DNA from: Lelliottia wanjuensis | Lineage (GTDB): Bacteria > Pseudomonadota > Gammaproteobacteria > Enterobacterales > Enterobacteriaceae | NCBI RefSeq assembly: GCF_030238365.1 | Contig: NZ_JASSOT010000064.1 | Location: forward strand, 124,001 to 188,000 | Direction of reading: 5' to 3' | Length of the DNA: 64,000 nt | Shown here: positions 14,934 through 22,092 of the stretch, piece after piece | How the letters are laid out: every line of letters begins with the position of its first letter | Numbering within the stretch: position 1 is the first letter of the stretch | Notes under the pieces: generated by a model | What the model was told of the DNA's origin: nothing | The model's database searches: none | What the model saw: the letters and a program-made list of their open reading frames with translations, nothing else | Translations under genes and position numbers: made by a program

Positions 14934-16688
14934 GTGAAAAAGACTGCTTTAGCGGTATTGGTGGCAAGTTTTGCCCTGGCTGTTCCTTCTGTCTCAAATG
15001 CTGCATTGGATAGCGCACAAATTAATGTTCTCTCAACATTCATTCAGCAGAAATACCCTGCGAATGATAACCGTCAGTTTACGGGCTTGCTTTATGGTTC
15101 CTCTGATTGGTCTTCTGCTGTCCAGTATCTTGACAACCACCAATTAGACTCAAGCTCACTTAAAGACCCTGACGCAGTTCAGCCACCTACACAGCAATCA
15201 AATACTGTTGGCGGTGTATCTGCCTCACAATCACCAGTAACAACGACAAATCAACCCACACAGAAACAGGTTGATGATAACCAGAACACGGCGATTAACG
15301 CCCATACACAAGCAATCAAGACCATTGACCAGGATAATAAATACAATGGCTCACAGGTTGCGGGTATTCATCGTGACTTGTCGAACCTGACAGACCAGGA
15401 AAAGGCAGACGCCACCAGTTCAGCAGAGGCACACAAGACACTCACTGGCGCTTTAGAGAATCAACAGGCCAAAACTCACACCCTCTCTGAACGTCTTGCT
15501 ATTGAAGCAGATAAACGTGCTGACGCTGAACACACTGCACAGTTGCAACAAGAGCATAATCAGATTCGTAATGAACAGATTGCAGCAGAAGCACGTGCAG
15601 CCGCTGGTAAGGCCACTGAATCCGCCGCCAAACATGCTCATGTTGAATTAGTCCAGGCGGTGAACAGTGTTACTCAAACTATCCGTGATGGTGACTCTTC
15701 CACGCTGACCACTGCGAACACTTACACGGATAACAAAACCGCCAACATCACCACTGTAGCACCAGTGAATGCTACTACTGCACAGAACGCTTCACAGGCC
15801 GCTGCTGACGCTCAGGCGTTGATTTCAGGTAATACTTCAAATGGCGCTCCTTCAATGGCTCCAGCCCCTAACGCTGGAACTCAGAGTAATGTTGTTAGCC
15901 CTTCCCTTTCTCGTGGCTCAGTTGGTGGTGTTGCTGCTTCATCTGCACCTGCAACTACTCAAAAGCCTGTTACCAATAGCTACAAACAGGTGACTAAGAA
16001 GGATGCTCTGCGTAATGTTCAGACTACCGCACAGACTCCAGAAACTGAAACCGTGAAAGGCCAGTTTACTGACCACACCAAAGAGACCGCATCGAAACAG
16101 ATTCATCAATCCAATCCCCTTAAAACGAATCCTAAAGGGGTTGCGGTTCCTGATTCCACTTATGCACATGATAGTTCTGCTAAACGTGCTGGAGTGGAAG
16201 CGGTGAAACAGTACCAGCAAGCCAACACCTCACCAGCACCAAAAGCTGCAACTGCTGACGATGTGAACAGTGCTGTTAACAATGAAAACACCTATGTCAA
16301 TAATCGTTTCGATGACCTGAAACAGGAAGCTGCCGCTGGTCTGCGTGGTGAAGCTGCTGCACGTGTTGCTGATGAGAGTTTTATTCAGCAGGAAAGCAAA
16401 CGTTACACTGACCAGAAGTTTGCTCAGTTGAAGTCACAAGTCGATGACAATCGCAAACGTGCTGATGCTGGCTCATCCTCTGCCCTTGCTGCTGTAGGTA
16501 TCCCAGGATTGAACAACGGTCAAACGTGGAACGTAGGCGCGGGGGCTGGCTCGTTCGGTGATGCTCAGGCGGTAGCTGTTGGCGGTAACTATCGCGTATC
16601 TGAACACATTGCTTTCAAAGCTGGCGCAACAGCAAGCCCTACAACTCAGGACTACGGCGCATTTGTTGGTGTAGCGTTTGGCGGCTAA
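14934..16688 (+). CDS. YadA-like trimeric autotransporter protein 2
   Basis: The GTG start at 14934 follows AGAGGT and gives a clean signal peptide (MKKTALAVLVASFALAVPSVSNA). The 584-residue precursor has a short N-terminal domain (about 24-75), then long helical, coiled-coil stalk regions rich in Ala, Gln and Thr, and a second stalk (DDLKQEAAAGLRGEAAARVADES). The C-terminal YadA-type anchor (NGQTWNVGAGAGSFGDAQAVAVGG) matches the first protein closely. The two genes look like diverged duplicates at their C-termini with different passengers. The last residues (VAFGG) lack the usual terminal aromatic. It may bind host factors, promote aggregation or block phage receptors (inference). Confidence 0.82.
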   Translation: MKKTALAVLVASFALAVPSVSNAALDSAQINVLSTFIQQKYPANDNRQFTGLLYGSSDWSSAVQYLDNHQLDSSSLKDPDAVQPPTQQSNTVGGVSASQSPVTTTNQPTQKQVDDNQNTAINAHTQAIKTIDQDNKYNGSQVAGIHRDLSNLTDQEKADATSSAEAHKTLTGALENQQAKTHTLSERLAIEADKRADAEHTAQLQQEHNQIRNEQIAAEARAAAGKATESAAKHAHVELVQAVNSVTQTIRDGDSSTLTTANTYTDNKTANITTVAPVNATTAQNASQAAADAQALISGNTSNGAPSMAPAPNAGTQSNVVSPSLSRGSVGGVAASSAPATTQKPVTNSYKQVTKKDALRNVQTTAQTPETETVKGQFTDHTKETASKQIHQSNPLKTNPKGVAVPDSTYAHDSSAKRAGVEAVKQYQQANTSPAPKAATADDVNSAVNNENTYVNNRFDDLKQEAAAGLRGEAAARVADESFIQQESKRYTDQKFAQLKSQVDDNRKRADAGSSSALAAVGIPGLNNGQTWNVGAGAGSFGDAQAVAVGGNYRVSEHIAFKAGATASPTTQDYGAFVGVAFGG

Positions 16689-16699
16689 GAAATAGTGAC

Positions 16700-16724
16700 G
16701 GGCGCAAGGAAGCGCCACCTTTTA
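16700..16724 (+). terminator. Terminator after YadA-like gene 2
   Basis: GGCGC (16701-16705) pairs with GCGCC (16712-16716) and is followed by ACCTTTT. Confidence 0.75.
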
Positions 16725-16725
16725 A

Positions 16726-16804
16726 AGCAGCATTGATAACAAAACTTACTGATAAACTTATATTGGGGAATGTTTGTTATCAAACGGTGTTATTCAGTGC
16801 TGCT
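16726..16804. repeat. Nested inverted repeat in the conversion block
   Basis: TTGATAACAAA (16733-16743) is exactly complementary to TTTGTTATCAA (16773-16783), with a 29-base loop. Just outside, AGCAGCA (16726-16732) pairs with TGCTGCT (16798-16804), leaving a 14-base bulge on the right side. The structure lies between a terminator and the next gene. Confidence 0.8.
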
Positions 16805-16817
16805 CTAAAAGGTATGG

Positions 16818-17066
16818 GTGAACAGGAACGAGGTAATGAAGATTGTTAATGCGGATTCGCGGAGGTTCGGGAAGAAAATAATAACAAAGGCGCTCTATTG
16901 TTTGCACCGTCACAAGGCAATCAGATTGAAGCACCACAAAAGGGAACATGAAATAACTTTGTATAAAGTCGAGTGTGGATATTCCCACAGACTTATAAGC
17001 AGTGATTGCGAAAACTGGCAATTACTAACTCATGAAGAATATAGTTCAAGATTATTCAACAGGTAA
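16818..17066 (+). CDS. Small basic phage protein, 82 aa
   Basis: Not recognised. The GTG at 16818 has AAAAGG at good spacing; the alternative ATG at 16836 has a GAGG too close to it. The product is basic and histidine-rich (CLHRHKAIRLKHHKREHE), with an acidic, aromatic second half. It lies two bases before the lipoprotein gene, so the two are probably co-transcribed. It is not obviously secreted. Confidence 0.6.
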   Translation: MNRNEVMKIVNADSRRFGKKIITKALYCLHRHKAIRLKHHKREHEITLYKVECGYSHRLISSDCENWQLLTHEEYSSRLFNR

Positions 17067-17068
17067 CG

Positions 17069-17485
17069 ATGATGATTAAGAAGATTTCTCTACTGGCGGT
17101 CATTCTACTGGCTGGATGTTCAACAGAGGCTTCACGTATGGCTGACTGTGAGCATAAAGGCATTAGTAAGGATGTTTGCTACCAGGTTGAACAGAACCGC
17201 TCTCAGATGTACCAGAAGCAAGCAATGGAAAATGCTATGCAACTTGCACAGAGTGCGCACAAGCAGAAGAAAATCACTTTACCGCATACGTACAAGGGCG
17301 GTGATATGCAATTTCGACTTGATAACCCTACGCAAGGTTATTTAGACGGGAAACCAGCCGCCATTATTGAAACAACACCTGATGTAACCACTTTTCAACA
17401 GGGGATTTTTGAGATGGTCTACTATAAAGCCACTGGTAAAGTCATGCTGTTGAAAAACTCTGTTCTGGTAGGGATGATGAAGTGA
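17069..17485 (+). CDS. Prophage lipoprotein, 138 aa
   Basis: The N-terminus (MMIKKISLLAVILLAGC) is a lipoprotein signal peptide with an LLAGC lipobox, so the mature protein should be anchored to a membrane by its cysteine. The mature part has two further cysteines near its start, a Gln/Met-rich helical stretch (about 48-75) and a beta-rich C-terminal half. Prophage lipoproteins often block superinfecting phages or alter the cell surface. Here it is coupled to a single-pass membrane protein that overlaps its stop codon. The family is not recognised. Confidence 0.8.
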   Translation: MMIKKISLLAVILLAGCSTEASRMADCEHKGISKDVCYQVEQNRSQMYQKQAMENAMQLAQSAHKQKKITLPHTYKGGDMQFRLDNPTQGYLDGKPAAIIETTPDVTTFQQGIFEMVYYKATGKVMLLKNSVLVGMMK

Positions 17486-17679
17486 TGACTGAAAACAAGA
17501 AATCCTCCCTTTCCGACACAGGGACATTAGTTTTTCGCTTTCTGGTGATTGGCCTGTTAATGGCTCTGATTCACGCCATTCATCAGAACACAGAAGCAGC
17601 AAACGGATTATTTCAGGCTAGCCGTGTTTTGATTGAAGATATGCAGTCTTTGCTTTCAACTCACGTAACAATGAAGTAA
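17485..17679 (+). CDS. Small single-pass membrane protein, 64 aa
   Basis: The ATG at 17485 overlaps the lipoprotein stop as TGATG, indicating translational coupling. The 64 residues contain one membrane helix (about 14-32, TLVFRFLVIGLLMALIHAI) and a polar C-terminal part predicted to be helical. A lipoprotein and a small membrane partner could act together at the envelope, for example in superinfection exclusion (inference). Confidence 0.7.
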   Translation: MTENKKSSLSDTGTLVFRFLVIGLLMALIHAIHQNTEAANGLFQASRVLIEDMQSLLSTHVTMK

Positions 17680-17731
17680 TAACGATTACCACCATCGACA
17701 TAAAATTAAAACAATAGTCACTTCTTACTTT

Positions 17732-17774
17732 GCCGCCCCTGTTGCTTACCGTTTCAGTGCTGGCGGCCTTTTTT
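17732..17774 (+). terminator. Terminator after the lipoprotein operon
   Basis: GCCGCC (17732-17737) pairs with GGCGGC (17762-17767), followed by CTTTTTT. The loop is 24 bases. Confidence 0.75.
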
Positions 17775-17791
17775 AAGAGGTTTAATGAATA

Positions 17792-18043
17792 ATGCCAAAA
17801 CTGAACAATGAGCAATTAACTACCGTCACACAGGCGGGTGAACTACTACAGAAACTAAGCGAGAAAGAACTTGAACAAGATTCTGATGAATACCGTTGCT
17901 TATGCGGTCTGTCATTTTTCTTTCTCATGCGCTCCCCTGATGAATGGTCTGAAAGTTTCGATGAGATGACATTCAGATATATTCTGAACGCTTTAGCCTG
18001 GATGGAACAAATAGTAAGGTTCAGTAAGATACTGAACATATAA
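17792..18043 (+). CDS. Small acidic phage protein, 83 aa
   Basis: Not recognised. The 83 residues are acidic and helical (EQLTTVTQAGELLQKLSEKELEQ) with a short hydrophobic CGLSFFFLM patch and a RSPDEW motif. The ATG at 17792 has an AGAGG a little far upstream (about 13 bases). An ATG at 17783 opens only a very short frame that could act as a leader. The gene has its own terminator. Confidence 0.6.
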   Translation: MPKLNNEQLTTVTQAGELLQKLSEKELEQDSDEYRCLCGLSFFFLMRSPDEWSESFDEMTFRYILNALAWMEQIVRFSKILNI

Positions 18044-18050
18044 TCACACA

Positions 18051-18077
18051 GCCCCGCTTAACCGTGGGGCTTTTATT
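18051..18077 (+). terminator. Terminator after the 83-aa gene
   Basis: GCCCCGC (18051-18057) pairs with GTGGGGC (18064-18070) and is followed by TTTTATTT. Confidence 0.85.
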
Positions 18078-18079
18078 TT

Positions 18080-18104
18080 ACAGTACACTGTAAAGTGTTA
18101 CTGT
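18080..18104. promoter_or_regulatory. Imperfect 25-bp palindrome, possible operator
   Basis: ACAGTACACT and AGTGTTACTGT form a near-perfect dyad around GTAA. It lies in the 436-base gap between the conversion block and the integrase module, in which I see no convincing gene. Direct ACTTTTAA repeats follow at about 18170-18190. Confidence 0.4.
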
Positions 18105-18435
18105 TCAGATTAAATCATGGTCACAATCACGTGTGACCTAAGTTTGAACGGTGAACAGAACTCTCAAGGGAACTTTTAAAAGAACACTTTTAAGAGGTGT
18201 TGTCTGTAAGGGCATTATATCAACATAGTGTTAAAACCCGCCATGACCTACGTCAAGTTTTGTTGTGATTGTGTAACATTTCTCTCTTTATACTACCTCG
18301 TTTTATATCTACCCTCTCAGGCTTCACAGGAAGCGTTTCAAGCGGTTCTAATCAAAACCTATGCAATCACCTTACCAGCTTGTGAACAGAAGCGTGTGCA
18401 GCTTCCTGTAAAGCCATTTGCTCAGATTGCAGGTA

Positions 18436-18458
18436 AAGAAAAACCGCCCGTAGGCGGT
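18436..18458 (-). terminator. Terminator of the integrase module
   Basis: On the minus strand ACCGCC-TACG-GGCGGT is followed by TTTTCTTT. It ends the transcript of the recombinase and the 66-residue gene. Confidence 0.85.
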
Positions 18459-18479
18459 CTAGTCTCTTCTCTGGTGAAG

Positions 18480-18680
18480 CTATTCGTAATCAGTAGGCGA
18501 CCATTCGAGTCCGTCAACGTAAAGGTAATCACCTGATTCGTGTTCGGTTCCTTCAATCACGTGTTCCTCTGGTTCTGGTGGCGGGTTATCAATACTTACG
18601 CCCTGGTGAACATATCGCCCCTTTCGGGGCTTGTGTAACTCTTCCTGCATCTTTTGATATTGTTCGTACTCGTCACTCAT
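18480..18680 (-). CDS. Small acidic protein coupled to the recombinase, 66 aa
   Basis: The start ATG overlaps the recombinase stop as TGATG, so it is translated from the same message. The 66 residues are very acidic and rich in Tyr, Pro and Glu (DEYEQYQKMQEEL, PPPEPEEH). No family is recognised. Large serine recombinases need a separate directionality factor for excision. Such factors are diverse small proteins sometimes encoded beside the recombinase, so this is a candidate by position only. The acidic, DNA-mimic-like composition would suit binding to the recombinase rather than to DNA. Confidence 0.7.
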   Translation of the reverse strand: MSDEYEQYQKMQEELHKPRKGRYVHQGVSIDNPPPEPEEHVIEGTEHESGDYLYVDGLEWSPTDYE

Positions 18681-20482
18681 CAGCCGTTGCTCCAGTCTGT
18701 ATCCGGTGGCAATCTGTCATCACCTCGTTCTTCTTCTTCCCGTACTCCATCGGGCATCTGTAAAGCCCCTGGCTGAATAACCGTTCTCTGGTCTTTCGGT
18801 AAACCTCGTTCTAATTGTGCCAGTTCCAACCGTTGCCACTCTGTGACCTGCTTGAACATCTGGTGATAAGGGCGACGAGTTTCAAGCCCCGTAAAGGTGT
18901 ATTCACGTTCCCCTAAGAGGTGCAGAACTTCAATCCATTTCTCACCGTCCGTAATGTACGACAACGGGAAACGGTTCAGGATGTAACCAGAAGTCATTTC
19001 AATGTCACAGGTACGAGTTACACCATTCAAGCGAATTACTTTGATAGTGTCTTTAACAATAACCTGTAATTTCGTGCGGTCTGCTTTATCGCTCAGATTC
19101 AAATCTAAAATGGTCTGACTTTTGAAACTCTGATTCATTACCGCACGTTGTGATTCAATCTGAAAATCAAGCTGGTCAATAGTGGCGGTCAACTGGTCAT
19201 AAAGAACGTCATATTGTGCGTCATCAATTCGACCGCTTAGATTCATATCAACCAAGCGCTTACGTTTTGCAATGGCCTGTTCCTTTTCTGCGATAGACTG
19301 ATTTAATTCTTCCTTGTCGATATTTGTCCCTGATAATAAGTTTTCAGTATTGTACAGCAGACCGTTAATAATGCAGTCATCCACCATATCACGGCGAATT
19401 GCTTTAGCCTGGTCACATCTTCCCTGACGTTTCATAGAGCAAACGTAATAACCCATTTTGGACGGGGTAACGCTGTTCATAATCATAGTAGCGCCACAAT
19501 GAGCGCAGACCATTACAGATTTAAAAATATTCGTTAGATTCGGATTGTCACTAGATGGTGCTCGACCTTTCGCCCACTCACCAGCCATTTTCTTACAAGT
19601 GTTAAAGTCTGCTAAGGATATTGCAGCAACACGTTCACCAGATTTATCAATGAATGTGTAATAGTCCTCTTGAGGCTGTGCAATGGCTTTCACTTCATCC
19701 GTGGCTTGTCTACTGATGACCTTGCAACCATACACAGCAGGATTATTTACAAGCTGCTGAATCGTGGTCTGGTTCCATTTATGCAACCCGCCTTTAAAGT
19801 TCGGGGTAGAGTCATCATTCAGTGCTTGAGCAATACGGGAAAGGGAAACACCTTCCAGGCGCATTTTAAATATGCGCTTCACCGTGGTTAAGTGTGGCTC
19901 AACTGGCAAGAATGCAGTTTTATCTTCATTGGCTGTTAACCATGCAGGACAAGCGCGGGTAATAATTTTCCCTGATTCGCGTTTCTTCTTCCAGTTCTCT
20001 AAACCACGTTTTGATTTTTTGGCTGATTCTTCACGTGCCTGTTCTGCTTTCATGGTAATGACCATCGACAGTAACGGGTTAGTGTTCAACTCTTCCCACG
20101 TGTAGATTTTGTCACCGTCTGACAGCAGAACGATGTTCACACCAGCCTCTAAGATTTCATAGATAATCTGGTTAGTTTTTACAATACCCTGACGTGATAA
20201 ACGGTCTACAGCTTCCACAAGCAGAACCGCGCCCTTCTGGTAACGTCCTGATGTGATGTCACGGCGTAACTTGAAAAGCTGCCCCCCTTCATCATCATGT
20301 TCACCTTTGAACGCTGATTTAGCTTCATCATAGTATTCGCTGACAAGGTTGAAAGCAGGATTCTTAGAAAGCCAATCCTGAACAAGTCCGTTCTGACGTT
20401 GTATAGAGATACCTTTCTTTTGAATCTCAGAACTAAAGCGGGTGTAACTTATTGCTTGCATTGTGGGTTTCTGCTGGAACAT
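18680..20482 (-). CDS. Large serine recombinase (phage integrase)
   Basis: Catalyses site-specific integration of the phage between attP and attB. The 600-residue protein has a resolvase-type catalytic domain with YTRFSSEIQ (catalytic Ser 17 with Arg 15) and AVDRLSRQ (Arg 94). A recombinase DNA-binding domain follows (about 170-290), then a zinc-ribbon domain with Cys 326, 329, 348 and 356, and a long coiled-coil-containing C-terminal region (about 370-460) typical of this class. The ATG at 20482 follows AGGA at usable spacing; ATG 20461 is an alternative. Its gene begins about 65 bases from the attachment junction in qmcA, the usual layout after integration. Confidence 0.95.
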   Translation of the reverse strand: MFQQKPTMQAISYTRFSSEIQKKGISIQRQNGLVQDWLSKNPAFNLVSEYYDEAKSAFKGEHDDEGGQLFKLRRDITSGRYQKGAVLLVEAVDRLSRQGIVKTNQIIYEILEAGVNIVLLSDGDKIYTWEELNTNPLLSMVITMKAEQAREESAKKSKRGLENWKKKRESGKIITRACPAWLTANEDKTAFLPVEPHLTTVKRIFKMRLEGVSLSRIAQALNDDSTPNFKGGLHKWNQTTIQQLVNNPAVYGCKVISRQATDEVKAIAQPQEDYYTFIDKSGERVAAISLADFNTCKKMAGEWAKGRAPSSDNPNLTNIFKSVMVCAHCGATMIMNSVTPSKMGYYVCSMKRQGRCDQAKAIRRDMVDDCIINGLLYNTENLLSGTNIDKEELNQSIAEKEQAIAKRKRLVDMNLSGRIDDAQYDVLYDQLTATIDQLDFQIESQRAVMNQSFKSQTILDLNLSDKADRTKLQVIVKDTIKVIRLNGVTRTCDIEMTSGYILNRFPLSYITDGEKWIEVLHLLGEREYTFTGLETRRPYHQMFKQVTEWQRLELAQLERGLPKDQRTVIQPGALQMPDGVREEEERGDDRLPPDTDWSNG

Positions 20483-20546
20483 ATCAAGGTTTCCTATAGT
20501 ACGAGTATCACACGGACAATCAAAATCTGAAAATCATAATAAAAGA

Positions 20547-20560
20547 ATGTTGACCAACAT
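20547..20560. other. Predicted attachment-site core at the phage-chromosome junction
   Basis: ATGTTG (20547-20552) and CAACAT (20555-20560) form a perfect dyad around the dinucleotide AC (20553-20554). Sequence to the right continues as qmcA coding DNA ([15 protein letters not shown]); sequence to the left does not match qmcA. Serine recombinases cut at a central dinucleotide flanked by imperfect half-site dyads, so AC is the likely crossover. Confidence 0.65.
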
Positions 20561-21128
20561 CCGTACCGTGCTGGGCTCGATGGAGCTGGATGAAATGCTC
20601 TCTCAGCGCGACAACATCAACACCCGCCTGCTGCATATCGTCGATGAAGCCACCAATCCGTGGGGGATTAAAGTCACCCGTATTGAAATCCGCGACGTGC
20701 GCCCACCGGCAGAGCTGATTTCGTCGATGAACGCCCAGATGAAAGCCGAGCGAACCAAGCGTGCGTACATCCTTGAGGCCGAAGGGGTGCGTCAGGCAGA
20801 GATCCTGAAAGCCGAAGGGGAAAAACAATCCCAGATCCTGAAAGCAGAAGGCGAACGTCAGTCGGCCTTCCTGCAGGCAGAAGCCCGTGAACGTTCCGCC
20901 GAAGCAGAAGCGCGAGCCACGCAGATGGTGTCGGAAGCTATCGCGGCCGGTGATATCCAGGCGATCAACTACTTTGTGGCGCAGAAATATACCGATGCGC
21001 TGCAGAAAATTGGCTCGGCCAATAACAGCAAAGTCGTCATGATGCCGCTGGAAGCCAGCAGCCTGATGGGCTCTATCGCCGGGATCGCGGAGCTTATCAA
21101 GGACAGCGGAGATGAGCGCAAAAAATGA
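20547..21128 (+). pseudogene. qmcA: 3' part of qmcA, interrupted by the prophage
   Basis: QmcA (YbbK) is an SPFH/stomatin-family inner-membrane protein of about 305 residues. Here only the region from [15 protein letters not shown] to the C-terminus remains, about 192 codons. The N-terminal membrane anchor and first half of the SPFH domain are missing and presumably lie beyond the other prophage end. The Ala/Glu-rich helical repeats ([25 protein letters not shown]) are intact. The junction supplies an ATG at 20547 that could open the remnant frame, but without the membrane anchor a normal product is unlikely. Its stop overlaps the start of ybbJ, so prophage insertion may also cut ybbJ off from its normal promoter. 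Confidence 0.9.
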
Positions 21129-21577
21129 TTGAGATGATTGCAGCACACCCTCATGTTTTCTGGCTGAGCCTTGGCGGGCTGCTGCTGGCGGCTGAGATGC
21201 TGGGCGGCAACGGGTATCTGCTCTGGAGCGGTGTCGCGGCTGTGATCACCGGGCTGTTGGTCTGGGTCACGCCGTTCGGCTGGGAGTGGCAAGGTGCCCT
21301 CTTCGCCGTGCTGACGCTGATCGCCGCCTGGCTGTGGTATCAATGGCTGTCACGCCAGGTGCGCAGGCAAAAACCGGCTGATGGCGCACTCAACAGGCGC
21401 GGGCAGCAGCTGGTCGGCCAGCGCTATACGCTGGATACCACGCTCATCAACGGGCGCGGACACGTCCGCGTCGGGGACAGCACCTGGCCGGTGGTGGCCG
21501 ATGAGGATCTCGTCGCGGGGACACGCATCGAAGTCATCGCGGTCGAAGGGATTACGCTGCGGGTAAAAGCCAGCTAA
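21125..21577 (+). CDS. ybbJ: NfeD-like inner-membrane protein YbbJ
   Basis: Partner of QmcA in an SPFH/NfeD pair implicated in membrane protein quality control. The 150 residues have two or three membrane helices (about 10-70) and a C-terminal OB-fold NfeD domain ([22 protein letters not shown]). Length and sequence match E. coli YbbJ. The ATG overlaps the stop of the qmcA remnant. Since qmcA is broken by the prophage, ybbJ has probably lost its partner in this strain. It converges on cueR and overlaps it by four bases. Confidence 0.95.
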   Translation: MIEMIAAHPHVFWLSLGGLLLAAEMLGGNGYLLWSGVAAVITGLLVWVTPFGWEWQGALFAVLTLIAAWLWYQWLSRQVRRQKPADGALNRRGQQLVGQRYTLDTTLINGRGHVRVGDSTWPVVADEDLVAGTRIEVIAVEGITLRVKAS

Positions 21578-21984
21578 ACGCTGGCCTTACGATGACAGCA
21601 GCCGGAGAGATTATCGATAATCGGACAGTCGGCGCTGTCATCCCCAGGGCAGGATTTCGCAAGCGACAGCAGCTGGTCGCGCATCGCCTGAAGCTCCACA
21701 ATATGGCGCTCTATCTCCGCCACCTTTTCCAGGGTGCGTTTTTTCACGTCGGCGCTGTGCCGTTTGGGATCGTTAAACAGATGGACCAGCTCGCCGCACT
21801 CTTCGAGGTTAAACCCGACCTGGCGTGCCTGACGCAGTAGCGTGAGTTCATCGAGGTGCAGCTGGGTGTAACTCCGGTAGCCGTTTTCACTGCGCAGCGG
21901 CGCCGTCACCAGCCCCTTCTCCTCATAAAAACGAATCGCTTTGCTGGTTAACCCGGTTTTTTTCGCCACATCACTGATATTCAC
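21574..21984 (-). CDS. cueR: Copper-responsive MerR-family activator CueR
   Basis: CueR senses Cu(I) and activates copA and other copper genes by bending promoters with overlong spacers. The 136-residue protein has an N-terminal winged HTH ([26 protein letters not shown]), a dimerisation helix and the metal loop CPGDDSADC, whose two cysteines (near 112 and 120) bind Cu(I). It starts with GTG at 21984, as the E. coli protein sequence MNISD implies. It is divergent from copA, and its target promoter lies in the intergenic region. Confidence 0.97.
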   Translation of the reverse strand: MNISDVAKKTGLTSKAIRFYEEKGLVTAPLRSENGYRSYTQLHLDELTLLRQARQVGFNLEECGELVHLFNDPKRHSADVKKRTLEKVAEIERHIVELQAMRDQLLSLAKSCPGDDSADCPIIDNLSGCCHRKASV

Positions 21985-21993
21985 ATTTCCCCC

Positions 21994-22024
21994 TTGACCT
22001 TCCCCTTGATGGAAGGTTTAACCT
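21994..22024 (+). promoter_or_regulatory. CueR-dependent copA promoter
   Basis: A -35 TTGACC (21994-21999) and -10 TAACCT (22019-22024) are separated by 19 bases, the overlong spacing typical of MerR-type promoters. The dyad CCTTCC...GGAAGG inside the spacer is the CueR site and matches the E. coli copA promoter nearly base for base. Confidence 0.95.
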
Positions 22025-22092
22025 TCATAACAGTCAGCTAAACACATTATGTTGGTCAATCGTTGACCGGATAATCATACAGGAGTTTTGCT

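Noticed and set aside
18228..18536. 102-residue plus-strand frame with a hydrophobic N-terminus
   Set aside because: No ribosome-binding site. The frame runs through the strong minus-strand terminator at 18436-18458 and into the 66-residue gene.
20463..20546. Upstream extension of the qmcA remnant into phage DNA
   Set aside because: The residues encoded left of 20547 match no QmcA and overlap the recombinase start; only the ATG at 20547 could start the remnant.
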